Part shown: piece after piece, positions 32,070 to 41,800 of the stretch
How positions within the stretch are numbered: position 1 is the stretch's first letter
Layout of the letters: each line of letters starts with the position of its first letter
Source: an uncultured Collinsella sp.
Lineage (GTDB): Bacteria; Actinomycetota; Coriobacteriia; Coriobacteriales; Coriobacteriaceae
Length of the DNA: 60,085 nucleotides
Direction: 5' to 3'
NCBI GenBank assembly: GCA_958433005.1
Contig: CAUAWV010000010.1
Coordinates: 1 to 60,085 of the forward strand
Program-made: the position numbers and the translations under genes
The notes under the pieces: model-generated
What the model was told of the DNA's origin: nothing
The model's database searches: none
Seen by the model: the letters and a program-made list of their open reading frames with translations, nothing else

Positions 32070-33737
32070 TTAGAACAGGCCGGTGATGTTGCCGTCGTTG
32101 TCGACGTCGATGTTCTCAGCCGCGGGGACCTTGGGCAGGCCCGGCATGGTCAGAACACTGCCGGTCAGTGCGACCACAAAGTGGGCACCGGCGGAAACCT
32201 TGAGCTCGCGCACCGTGATGCGGAAGTTCTCGGGAGCGCCCAGGGCCTTGGCGTTGTCGCTAAAGCTGTACTGCGTCTTGGCCACGCACACCGGCAGGTT
32301 GCCAAAGCCGTTCTCGCGCAGCTCGGCGAGCTGGCGCTTGGCGGCCGGCGTAAAGTCGACGCCGTCGGCGCGGTAGACCTTGGTGGCAATGGCCTCAAGA
32401 GCGTCGGCGACATCGGCGCCGTCCTCATAGGCAAACTTGAGCTCGCTCGGCTGCTCAATCAGACGCATGACCTCATCGGCAAGCTCGAGCGCGCCCTCGC
32501 CGCCCTTGGCCCAGACCTCGGAAAGCTTAACGTTGACGCCGAGCTTCTGACACTCGGACTCGATGAGCGCAAGCTCGGCCTCGGTGTCCGTCGGGAAGCG
32601 GTTGATGGCGACTACGCAGGGCAGACCATAAACGTTCTGGATGTTGTCGACGTGACGCAGCAGGTTGGGCATGCCGGCCTTGAGTGCCTCGAGGTTCTCC
32701 TCGTTGAGGTCGGCCTTGGCGACGCCACCGTTGTACTTCAGCGCACGAGCGGTCGCGACGACCACGACGGCGCTGGGGCGAACGCCCGTCATGCGGCACT
32801 TGATGTCGAGGAACTTCTCGGCACCCAGATCGGCACCGAAGCCGGCCTCGGTAATGGCGACATCGCCAAAGCGCATCGCCATACGCGTGGCCATGATGGA
32901 GTTGCAGCCGTGGGCAATATTGGCGAAGGGACCGCCGTGGACAAACGCGGGCGTACCCTCGAGCGTCTGCACCAGATTGGGCTTGAGCGCATCCTTGAGC
33001 AGGGCCGCCATGGCACCCTGAGCCTTAAGGTCACGGGCGCGAACGGGCTCGCCGGCATAGCTGTAGCCGACAACAATCTCGCCCAGGCGCTCCTTGAGGT
33101 CATTGATGCTCGTGGACAGGCACAGGATTGCCATGACCTCGGAGGCAACGGTGATATCGAAGCCGTCCTCGCGCGGCACGCCCTGGGCCTTGCCGCCAAT
33201 ACCGTCGATGACATGGCGCAGCTGACGGTCGTTCATATCGACGACGCGCTTCCAAGTGATGCGTTTAACGTCGATGCCAAGCTGGTTGCCCTGCTGAATA
33301 TGGTTGTCGAGCATGGCGGCCAGCAGGTTGTTGGCAGCACCGATGGCATGGAAGTCGCCGGTAAAGTGCAGGTTGATATCCTCCATGGGGATCACCTGAG
33401 CCCAGCCGCCGCCGGCAGCACCGCCCTTAACACCAAAGACGGGGCCGAGCGAAGGCTCGCGCAGGGCCACGGCACTCTTGACGCCGCGACGACGCAGGCC
33501 ATCGGCCAGACCGATGGTCGTGGTGGTCTTGCCCTCGCCCGCAGGCGTTGGGTTGATAGCGGTCACGAGGACGAGCTTGGCCTGGTGATCAGTCGGCTCG
33601 TTGAGCAGTGAATAATCGACCTTAGCCTTGTCGAAGCCGTACGGAATAAGGTGCTTAACGTCGACGCCGGCGTTCTTGGCCACCTCGGTAATAGGCAGCG
33701 GCGTGACAGAACGTGCGATTTCGATGTCAGTAGGCAT
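32070..33737 (-). CDS. fhs: Formate-tetrahydrofolate ligase
   Basis: A 555-residue enzyme that joins formate to tetrahydrofolate using ATP, giving 10-formyl-THF. The ATP-binding loop TPAGEGKTTTTIGLADGLRR is intact, as are the GGGWAQVIPMEDINLHFTGD, GFDITVASEVMAILCL and EAGFGADLGAEKFLDIKCR blocks. Length is normal. The start at 33737 is supported by AAAGGACC upstream; the longer frame from 33812 is noncoding. Together with fchA and folD about 10 kb away it supplies the formate-to-methylene-THF path, so formate can feed purine, thymidylate and serine/glycine synthesis. Confidence 0.97.
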   Translation of the reverse strand: MPTDIEIARSVTPLPITEVAKNAGVDVKHLIPYGFDKAKVDYSLLNEPTDHQAKLVLVTAINPTPAGEGKTTTTIGLADGLRRRGVKSAVALREPSLGPVFGVKGGAAGGGWAQVIPMEDINLHFTGDFHAIGAANNLLAAMLDNHIQQGNQLGIDVKRITWKRVVDMNDRQLRHVIDGIGGKAQGVPREDGFDITVASEVMAILCLSTSINDLKERLGEIVVGYSYAGEPVRARDLKAQGAMAALLKDALKPNLVQTLEGTPAFVHGGPFANIAHGCNSIMATRMAMRFGDVAITEAGFGADLGAEKFLDIKCRMTGVRPSAVVVVATARALKYNGGVAKADLNEENLEALKAGMPNLLRHVDNIQNVYGLPCVVAINRFPTDTEAELALIESECQKLGVNVKLSEVWAKGGEGALELADEVMRLIEQPSELKFAYEDGADVADALEAIATKVYRADGVDFTPAAKRQLAELRENGFGNLPVCVAKTQYSFSDNAKALGAPENFRITVRELKVSAGAHFVVALTGSVLTMPGLPKVPAAENIDVDNDGNITGLF

Positions 33738-33881
33738 GGGTGGTCCTTTCGTTACCGAATGAGAAAAAGACCAATTCAGCATAGCACGGGCGCGCAATAG
33801 TAAAACGCCCATAACCGATGAACGGCGATATGTTTACCCGATGCCCGGCGATAGCCCAACAGCCCGCCAAAACAAAGCGCC

Positions 33882-34949
33882 CTAAACGGTAGGTTCAATC
33901 CCCAGGTGCTCAAAGGTGCGCAGGGTTGCCTGACGGCCCTGCGGCGTACGAATCATCAACCCGCACTGCAGCAGATAGGGCTCATAGACATCCTCGAGCG
34001 CGCCCGGGTCCTCGCCCACCGCGCTGGCAAGGGTCGTAAGTCCCACGGCACGACCGGAGAACGTCTTAGCGAGCGTCTCCAAAATGCGAATATCCATCCA
34101 GTCCAGACCGAGCTCATCGATCTCGAAGAACTCGAGCGCCTGGCGACAGATATCGAGCTCGATGGGGCCGTTGCCGCGCACCTGTGCGTAATCGCGCACG
34201 CGCTTGAGCAGGCGGTTGGCAAGACGTGGCGTGCCGCGCGAACGCGAGCCGATCTCGAGTGCACTGGGATGGTCGATCGTCACGCCCAGGATAGTCGCCG
34301 AGCGCGTAACAATCTGCGCGAGTTCCTCGACCGTGTAGTAATCCAGGCGATATGAAATGCCAAAGCGGTCGCGCAACGGGCCGGTCAACATGCCTGAGCG
34401 GGTCGTTGCCGCCACCAGCGTAAACTTGGGAATATCCAGGCGAATCGAGCGCGCCGCCGGACCCTTGCCAATCACGATATCGAGGGCAAAGTCCTCCATC
34501 GCGGGGTACAGGACCTCCTCGACCGAACGGTTGAGGCGGTGGATCTCGTCGATAAACAGCACATCACCCGGCTGCAAGTTAGTAAGGATGGCTGCCAGGT
34601 CGCCGGTGCGCGCGATGGCAGGGCCACTCGTGGTCTTGATCTGAGCGCCCAGCTCGTTGGCGATAACCGTAGCCAGCGTGGTCTTGCCCAGACCCGGAGG
34701 GCCCGAGAAGATCACGTGGTCGAGCGTCTCGCCACGGCTCTGCGCCGCTTCGATCAACACGCGCAGGCTCTGCTTGATATGCTCCTGGCCGCAGTAATCG
34801 TCCAGGCGCTGGGGGCGCAAAGTGCGATCGACATCGAGGTCCTCGGCCGTCAGCTCCGAGCCCACCATGCGCTCGCCGTGCGCCATGGATGCCGCCGGCG
34901 AGTTGCCGGGCGTCGCCCACAGGTCCTGAGAGTCATCGGCTTCCCACAT
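33882..34949 (-). CDS. ruvB: Holliday junction branch migration ATPase RuvB
   Basis: A 355-residue AAA+ motor that drives branch migration with RuvA. The Walker A motif is SGPPGLGKTTLATVIANE. Walker B is VLFIDEIHRLN, and an arginine-rich sensor and a winged-helix C-terminal region (TLASAVGEDPGALEDVYEPYLLQ) follow. The ATG at 34949 overlaps the ruvA stop as TGATG, with a GTG one codon earlier as alternative, so translation is coupled. The N-terminal 40 residues form a somewhat long extension. It is the last gene of ruvCAB. Confidence 0.97.
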   Translation of the reverse strand: MWEADDSQDLWATPGNSPAASMAHGERMVGSELTAEDLDVDRTLRPQRLDDYCGQEHIKQSLRVLIEAAQSRGETLDHVIFSGPPGLGKTTLATVIANELGAQIKTTSGPAIARTGDLAAILTNLQPGDVLFIDEIHRLNRSVEEVLYPAMEDFALDIVIGKGPAARSIRLDIPKFTLVAATTRSGMLTGPLRDRFGISYRLDYYTVEELAQIVTRSATILGVTIDHPSALEIGSRSRGTPRLANRLLKRVRDYAQVRGNGPIELDICRQALEFFEIDELGLDWMDIRILETLAKTFSGRAVGLTTLASAVGEDPGALEDVYEPYLLQCGLMIRTPQGRQATLRTFEHLGIEPTV

Positions 34950-35569
34950 CACGCATCCATTCCGAGTCGCTTAAGCGCCGCGCCGAGCAGATCCTCGACA
35001 CGCATATCCTGCCCATCATACCCGCTCAGAGCGACATCGGTCTCCTGCGGACTAAAGCCCATGGAAAGGAGCGCCGCACGGGCGTCATCGATCGCCGAGG
35101 GAGCGGCGGCGGGGACCGGCATCGCAACCTGCCCCGGGATCACGTCGACCGGCACAAAGCCCTTATCCTTGGCAAAGGTGCTCTTGAGCTCCAGGATCAG
35201 ACGCAGCGCAGTCTTTTTGCCCACACCGGGAACCTTGGCCATGCCCTTGTCGTCCTCGGCCATCACCAGCGAATACAGCTGCCCCACGGTATAGGTGGAA
35301 AGCACGGCGAGCGCCAAGCGCGGGCCAACGCCCGAGACGGACACAAGCCGGTCGAACATCGTGCGCTCATCCTTAGAGGAAAAACCGAAAAGTGTCATAG
35401 CGTCCTCGCGCACCTGCATACGGGTATAGAGGCGCACCTCACCGCCGGGCGTAGGCAGCGTGGCCGCAGTGCTGCCAGAAATGCCGAGTTCAAAGCCAAC
35501 GCCCGACACGTCAACGACAGCAGAGCTCATCGTGGCCTCGACAAGCGTTCCGTGGAGCTGGGAAATCAT
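34949..35569 (-). CDS. ruvA: Holliday junction recognition protein RuvA
   Basis: A 206-residue protein. The OB-fold domain begins MISQLHGTLVEATMSSAVVD. Two helix-hairpin-helix motifs follow (LVSVSGVGPRLALAVLS and LAKVPGVGKKTALRLI-type sequence), with a flexible linker. A C-terminal domain (DDARAALLSMGFSPQETDVAL) contacts RuvB. The start at 35569 overlaps the ruvC stop by three bases (ATGA); the longer upstream frame only shadows ruvC. Length is normal for RuvA. Confidence 0.97.
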   Translation of the reverse strand: MISQLHGTLVEATMSSAVVDVSGVGFELGISGSTAATLPTPGGEVRLYTRMQVREDAMTLFGFSSKDERTMFDRLVSVSGVGPRLALAVLSTYTVGQLYSLVMAEDDKGMAKVPGVGKKTALRLILELKSTFAKDKGFVPVDVIPGQVAMPVPAAAPSAIDDARAALLSMGFSPQETDVALSGYDGQDMRVEDLLGAALKRLGMDA

Positions 35570-36090
35570 CAGTATCCGGTTCCTCTCTGTTGATAGAACT
35601 CGCCACCGGTGAGGGCGCGGGTGCGGCTGAGGTTTACGTGGCAGATGGCACAGGCCAGGGCATCGGCGGCATGGTCGGGATGCGGGTCGTGGTCGAGCTG
35701 CGTTAGCGTGCGTACCATGTAGGCGACCTGCCGCTTGTCCGCGGCGCCGGTACCCACCACAGCCTGTTTGATCTGCATGGGCGTGTACTCGCCGATCTCG
35801 AGCGCGCACTCCGAAAGCGCCACAAGCGCAGCGCCGCGGGCATGCGCCGTAGGGATGGCCGAGCGAACGTTGGCGCCAAAGTAAATGCTCTCGATAGCAG
35901 CGGTATCGGGTCGATAGCGCTCCACGACACCCTTGAGGTCGCGGGCGATATGCGACAGGCGCACCGCGAGCGGACTACCCGCGCTGGTCTCGATGCAGCC
36001 ATAGGCACGGCAGCGAACCTCGCCACGCCGCTCCTCGATAATCCCCCAACCCGTATGAGCCAAACCGGGGTCAATGCCTAAAATAACCAA
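35569..36090 (-). CDS. ruvC: Crossover junction endodeoxyribonuclease RuvC
   Basis: A 173-residue resolvase. Catalytic acids are recognisable in LGIDPGLAHTGWG (Asp), AIESIYFGANVRSA (Glu) and DPHPDHAADALA (two Asp), as in the RNase H-like RuvC fold. It starts with TTG at 36090, with GGGGAGG five bases upstream, and heads the ruvCAB operon. It cuts Holliday junctions that RuvAB moves along DNA. The neighbouring addAB genes supply the single-stranded ends that start such repair. Confidence 0.96.
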   Translation of the reverse strand: MVILGIDPGLAHTGWGIIEERRGEVRCRAYGCIETSAGSPLAVRLSHIARDLKGVVERYRPDTAAIESIYFGANVRSAIPTAHARGAALVALSECALEIGEYTPMQIKQAVVGTGAADKRQVAYMVRTLTQLDHDPHPDHAADALACAICHVNLSRTRALTGGEFYQQRGTGY

Positions 36091-36227
36091 GCCAACCTCC
36101 CCTCGTCTTTTACCAAGCGCAAGGCAAGGCCCCGCGCACTACTCACGAACGTCTGTTCTAGAATAACACAACGGGGTCAAGATGCTTAGTTGAAGTATCG
36201 GGGTTGAGAGCGAATCCCATCCCCAGT

Positions 36228-38213
36228 TTAGTTCTGCGAGAAGAATGGGAACTGTCGGGGATCAACCGGCGGATGCGGCATCGGGCCACCCTGGGGCCCA
36301 CCCTGCGGGCCACCCTGGCCGCCCATCATCTTATCGATGGCGTCCTGAACCTCGCCCTCGAACTTTTTCATTCCCTCGTGTAAACGACGCTGACCGTCTT
36401 CAGAGCGCAACTCCTCCATTTGTTCGGGCGAAATACCCAGTAGCTCGCCCAGCACGCCCATCATCTCGTTTCGCACGCGCTCACTAGTATCCTCGTCAGC
36501 AAAACGGCGCACCTCGGCGCGCGCCAGCGAATCGACCGTCATACGCTCCTTGCCGTTAAGCCCCAGGTCGGACCACGCGAGCATGTACGGCCAGGAGCGC
36601 TCGGCAAACGAACGGGACGAAACGATCGGCGCCGTCGGCAACATGCGGCGGGCAGCCTCACCCTGTCGAACGAGCATCAGCAGCAGCGAGCAGGCCTCAG
36701 GCTTGCCAGCGGCCATCGGGATGTCGTCGAAAGATCGATTGCGGTCCACGTGCGCCTCAAGCGCGCCATCGATCTCACCCGGCTCGACCCCGCCGAGCAG
36801 CTGTGCCGCGCGGTCGAGCATATCGACCGGACCGTCGAGCGTCGAGAGCGCCTGCGCCAGCACTCGCTCCATACAATCTTCCACCGCGTTGAGCGTCACG
36901 AGCTCTTGGGGCACCACGGCAGACGTGCGGTTGCGCACGCGCGCCACAAACTCAAGCGTCGACAGGTACACATCGCCAAAGGGCGCATAATCGCCCTGGT
37001 AGCCGCCGCAAAGCGCCGGCGCCGCCAGTGCGTACTCGGTTTTGGACAGCGGGCTCAGCGCCATCGCACCCAACTCGAGCGCCGTGTCCTCCAGCATGAG
37101 GCCCAGCGTGCGAGAGCGCAGGCGCTCGGCGTCGCCCGCCGACACATCGCGGTCGAGCACGCGCGCGGCATCCGGCGCATCGCGCTCAACCGTGCGAATA
37201 TGCAGGCGCTCGGCAATGGCGCGAACGGCGGCACAGCGAGCAGCCTCGGCCTCCTCCTGCGCCGGCGTAAAGATGCGGTTGCGCCCCAGCACCAGGCCAA
37301 TCACATTACGTGGGCCCAGAGCGTCGACGGCCAGCGCCGCCAGCAGGGACGACGGCAAGTCGCCCTCGAGTGCCACCACGGCGCGCGACGCACCGTGGGC
37401 CCGGGCGTTGTCGCGCACGGCGAGCACCAGCGCCTGCCACAGCCACTCCTCGGAACGGAACTCGGGCAGTTCGTGATCTTCCAGGGCATCGAGCATCACG
37501 CCGCGCTGAATCTCCTGAACCAGCAGGCTCTCCTCAAAACACGGCGCTTGGGCCACCACGCGACCGCAGTCGTCGAGCACAAACGAACCGCCGGTATACA
37601 CCGACTCGTCATAGGCACCGACCGGCGCCATACAGGCAAACCACACACTGCGCTTGGATGCGATCTTGCGGTAGGCGCCGCTGCGAACGGCGGCAATGGC
37701 GGCAGTCTCGCGGTCGGTCATGTCAAACGCATTGAATTGGAAATACGCAATGAGGTCAACACCGGTCGGCAACATCTCGAGTTCGCGGTCCAAGTCAAAA
37801 ATCACGGCGATGCGCACGCCGTCCACGTCGAACACCGGCGGCGCCCAACGCGTGTCGTTGTTCTCGCCACGCTGCAGGGCAATGCTCGAACGCGCCGGCA
37901 CCACATGACCGTCCTTGAGCATCATGTAGTCGAGCAGCGGCTGGCCCTCAAACGAAACCGCCGCGGGCACGATGCAGATCATGTCAAGCTCCTGGATACG
38001 CTCGGCGACACCAGTCAAGCCGGCAAGCATGTCGTGCTCAAAGTCGGCAGTGCCCACCAGGCCCCCGGGCATGGCGCCCATAAAGAGCGGAGCCGGAACG
38101 CACAGCACGCGCGCCCCGCGCTCGTGGGCCAGACGAGCCTGGTCCTCGATGCGGCCGCAAATGCCCTCAATATCACCCAGGCGCATATCGATCTGTGCAA
38201 GCGCGAGCTTCAT
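36228..38213 (-). CDS. NAD-synthetase-like protein with degenerate catalytic motifs
   Basis: A 661-residue protein with the layout of glutamine-dependent NAD synthetase: a nitrilase-like N-terminal domain (1-250) and an NadE-like domain (260-480). A C-terminal extension is rich in Glu and then Gly, Pro and Gln (GGQGGPQGGPQGGPMPHPP). Catalytic motifs are missing. The nitrilase Cys of the ICED motif is Phe139 (VIFDLDRE), and the FPE glutamate is absent (VPAPLF). The P-loop SGGxDS reads EGDLPSS (residues 283-289). Only later blocks (SPLSKTEYAL, GDYAPFGDVY) remain recognisable. It is intact and long, so it is under selection for a non-catalytic or altered role. It is not expected to make NAD. Confidence 0.75.
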   Translation of the reverse strand: MKLALAQIDMRLGDIEGICGRIEDQARLAHERGARVLCVPAPLFMGAMPGGLVGTADFEHDMLAGLTGVAERIQELDMICIVPAAVSFEGQPLLDYMMLKDGHVVPARSSIALQRGENNDTRWAPPVFDVDGVRIAVIFDLDRELEMLPTGVDLIAYFQFNAFDMTDRETAAIAAVRSGAYRKIASKRSVWFACMAPVGAYDESVYTGGSFVLDDCGRVVAQAPCFEESLLVQEIQRGVMLDALEDHELPEFRSEEWLWQALVLAVRDNARAHGASRAVVALEGDLPSSLLAALAVDALGPRNVIGLVLGRNRIFTPAQEEAEAARCAAVRAIAERLHIRTVERDAPDAARVLDRDVSAGDAERLRSRTLGLMLEDTALELGAMALSPLSKTEYALAAPALCGGYQGDYAPFGDVYLSTLEFVARVRNRTSAVVPQELVTLNAVEDCMERVLAQALSTLDGPVDMLDRAAQLLGGVEPGEIDGALEAHVDRNRSFDDIPMAAGKPEACSLLLMLVRQGEAARRMLPTAPIVSSRSFAERSWPYMLAWSDLGLNGKERMTVDSLARAEVRRFADEDTSERVRNEMMGVLGELLGISPEQMEELRSEDGQRRLHEGMKKFEGEVQDAIDKMMGGQGGPQGGPQGGPMPHPPVDPRQFPFFSQN

Positions 38214-38249
38214 GGCTCAGCCCTTTCCGTCGTAAACCATCGTTGTCGT

Positions 38250-38284
38250 AGTAAAAGCGCCGGCCGCATAATGCAGTCGGCGCT
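38250..38284 (-). terminator. Intrinsic terminator after the superoxide reductase gene
   Basis: On the minus strand AGCGCCG (38278-38284) pairs with CGGCGCT (38256-38262), followed by TTTTAC. Confidence 0.75.
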
Positions 38285-38330
38285 CGCATGTGCATATGCT
38301 AGCTATGATACCCCGAGCGGGGGCGCGCTC

Positions 38331-38693
38331 CTAGAACGTCGCGGACCACAGCCCGTGCAGGTTGCAGTAGGCATAGACGGTACCGGTCTTGGAACCGCCG
38401 GCAAAAAACGTCGCGGGCTTCATGCCGGGCTCAAGGTAATGGATCTCCAGACGGCCCTCAGCCTCAAGGGCGATCCACTCAATATAGTGCTCGGGCAGGC
38501 TGGGATGTTCGACCGAGCCAACGCGTGCGCGAATCACGTGACCGTCGCGCTCGGTCTCGACAACAGGCACGTGCTTCTCGTGCGCCGCGTCCTCAGTGTT
38601 TGCGGTCAGTTCCGTGCAACCGGCAGGGGTTGCAACGTCGTTGCCCAGGGCGGCAATGAGCTTGCCATCGGGGTCCTTAAAGAATTTCGCCAT
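38331..38693 (-). CDS. Superoxide reductase (desulfoferrodoxin/neelaredoxin family)
   Basis: A 120-residue iron enzyme that reduces superoxide to hydrogen peroxide in anaerobes. The active-site ligands are all present: EKHVPVV with His41, HPSLPEHYIEWI with His63 and His69, and CNLHGLW with Cys110 and His113. The catalytic Glu39-Lys40 pair precedes His41. The N-terminal rubredoxin-like iron centre of two-iron desulfoferrodoxin is absent: only one cysteine lies before the active site, so this is a one-iron enzyme. The start at 38693 follows AAAGGAG. An oxygen-defence role fits an anaerobic gut organism. Confidence 0.95.
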   Translation of the reverse strand: MAKFFKDPDGKLIAALGNDVATPAGCTELTANTEDAAHEKHVPVVETERDGHVIRARVGSVEHPSLPEHYIEWIALEAEGRLEIHYLEPGMKPATFFAGGSKTGTVYAYCNLHGLWSATF

Positions 38694-38843
38694 GATGTTC
38701 TCCTTTGCTGACGTGCCAATGTTCTTGATGGTTCTTATGCCCAAAGGCAGACAAACCATCCACGGCATTGCAAATGAACACATAACGGGCGGGGACGATG
38801 GGGCAGCGTGCGCTATCCGCCCTGGCGGCCCCACCCGAGCGGG

Positions 38844-41800
38844 TTAGCGCCCGTCGCCGCCCAGCAGCGCCAGAACATCTTCGCGGGTAAACAGCGCCGA
38901 CGAGATGCCGTCGCCGCCGAGCACGCTGTTGACCAGGTCGCGCTTGGACTCCTGCATCTGCATAATGCGCTCCTCGATCGTGTCCTTGGCGATGAGCTTG
39001 TACACGGTCACGGTATGTTGCTGGCCAATACGGTGCGCGCGGTCGGTCGCTTGGTCCTGCGCTGCCACGTTCCACCACGGGTCGTAGTGGATGACCACGT
39101 CGGCCGCCGTCAGGTTAAGGCCCACGCCGCCCGCCTTGAGCGAAATCAAAAAGACCGGAACCTCGCCCGCTTGGAACTGCGCGACCATCTTGGCGCGGCT
39201 CTCCTTGGACGAAGCGCCCGTGAGCTTAAGAAAGCCGATGTCCTCCTTGGCCAAGCGCTTACCGATGATATCGAGCATACCCGTAAACTGGCTGAACAAC
39301 AGGATGCGATGCCCGCCGTCGAGTGCGCCGCGCACGAGCTCCATGCACGTATCGAGCTTGGCGCTCCCCGCCTTGTAATCCTCGTAGTGTAGACGCGGGT
39401 CGCAGCAGATCTGGCGCAGCTTGGTGAGCTCGGCGAGCACCTTGAGTTTGTCCTTCTTAAACTCCCCAGCCTCGCGGTGCTGCACCTGCTGGGCGATGCG
39501 GTCCTGGTTGGCCAGGTAGAGCTTGCGCTGCTCGCCGGTAAGCTGCGCCATGACAGTGTCTTCGATCTTCTCGGGCAGGTCGGCCACCACGTCTTCCTTA
39601 ACACGGCGCAGCACAAACGGCGACACGAGCGCCTGCAGGCGAGCGGCGCTATCGCCCTCGGCATGCTCGACGGGGCTCTCAAAGCGCTTGGCAAACGACT
39701 CGCGCGTCCCCAAAAGGCCCGGCATCAAAAAGTCGAAGATGCTCCAGAGCTCGGACAGGCGGTTTTCGATGGGCGTGCCCGTCAGGGCAAAGCGCACGCC
39801 GGCAGGCAGGCGCTTGGCGGCGCGCGCCACCTGCGTGAGCGGATTTTTAATGTACTGTGCCTCATCGAGCACCACGCGGGCAAAATCCTGCTCGACGTAC
39901 TCGTCGATATCGCGCCGCATAAGGTCATACGACGTCACGACCACGCTATGCTCGGCCACGCCGGAAATTTGCATGCGGCGTTGAGCCTTGGCACCCACAA
40001 TGGCGCACACATCGAGCGACGGGGCAAAGCGCTCCAGCTCGGCAGTCCAGTTGTACACGAGTGAGGCCGGGCATACCACGAGCGTGGGCTTGGTGTCCCC
40101 CGCCTCCACGCGCGCCAGAATATGCGCAATCATCTGGAGCGTTTTGCCCAGGCCCATGTCGTCGGCCAAGATGCCGCCAAGGCCCAGGTGTTCGAGCGAG
40201 CCGAGCCACTGGTATCCGTCGACCTGGTAGCCGCGCATCGTTGCCTTGAGCGATGCCGGCACCGTAAAGTCCATCTTGCCGAGCGTGTCCAGGCGCTCGA
40301 CGGTACGGCGGAACGCAGCGTCGCGATCGGCCTCGAGCGCCGGCGTGCATGCGAGCATGCTGTCGACGAACAGGGTGCTCGACGCGGGAAGCGACACGCC
40401 GTCGAGCAGGTCGACGGCATCGACACCCAGATCCTCGGCAAGGCCAAACGCGGCGCGCGCCCCCTCGTCCAGGCGAATGATGTCGCCGGACGTAAGGCGC
40501 GCGAACGTTTGATGGCGCTTGTACGAATCGAGATAGACGGCAAGGTCCGCGGCCGAAAGCCCGCTCGCGCCCAGCTCGACATCGAGCAGATTGCTCTTAG
40601 CGGTCGCACGAACCGAGAGCTTGGGCGCGGGGCGGACCGAGATCTGGCGCAGACGGTCGCTGAGCATGACCTCACCCAGTTCGGACAGGGCGGATAGGCC
40701 CTCGGTCAGCAGGCAGAACAAGCGGGCGTCATCGCGCTCCTCAAACGCCAGACCGCCCTCGTAGAAATCGAAGTACAGGGCCGCCGTATCCATAACGCGA
40801 AACTCCGCCACCTCGTCGCGGGGCGGCACACCGGGGCGCTGCTCTTCGAAGGGGCTGCCCGGAGCGCCCAGGCTAAAGAGATCCGCCGACCAATCGCCGT
40901 AGGTAACCGTAATTTTGCAGGTCACGAGCCCATCGTCGACACCGATCGCCATAGCAAAGCTCGGCTCGGGTGCCACGGTATCGAGCGCGGCGGGCGCGGT
41001 GAGGTCGGTGTAGTCGCGCAAAATGGGCAGCGCCATACGGCAGAACTCACCCACCTGCTCGGCGGCAATATGGGCGGGCGTGCGGCACGGCAGCAAGCGC
41101 GACAAAAAAGGTGCGGCATGCTGAGCAAATGCAGCGTCGGTACGGCGCGCGCGGCGCGTGTCAACCAAGTAGGCGGCATCGCCCGACGCAAAGCAGTACA
41201 TATCGGCGGGCAGGCGCAGGTCATAGCTACCACCAGCCGCCGGCGCGATTTTGGCGGCAAGCAGCGGTGGGCGCTTAGCGGATGCCTCGTCCTCCCTTTG
41301 CGGAGACAGCTCAACCGCCACGTCGTAGGTGCGATGCGTCGTCATCCCCCGCGACCAGGCGGGCTCAAAGGAGATGGTCTGGCCGCGCAGCAGGTCCAGC
41401 ACATATACGATGCTATGCTCGGACAGCGGCAACTGACGCTCGGCAACAAAACCGCTGCGGGCAAAGTCGTACGACGCCGAACGCGAGCTTGTGATGTCAT
41501 CGAGATAGGCAACTGTCGTCACAACAAGGTTGAGCAGCTTTGCCGATGTTTCGTCAAAGGCCTCAGGTGAATGGACAAACGTGAGCTTCTTGCCATAGGA
41601 GAACGTGCCGCCGCGCACGTAGGCATCGGCCATGCCGTCGATGTCCTTGACCACGTAGGAGACCGATCCACAGCGAATGCGGAACTCGAGCGCCCAGCTA
41701 AAGCGGTCAGCGAACAGCGGATTGTAGTACGGCACCAACGAGGGCTCCAATGCCGCTTTGGGGGCGTCGGGATCAACGGCACCGGCAAGCTTGCGGCGCA

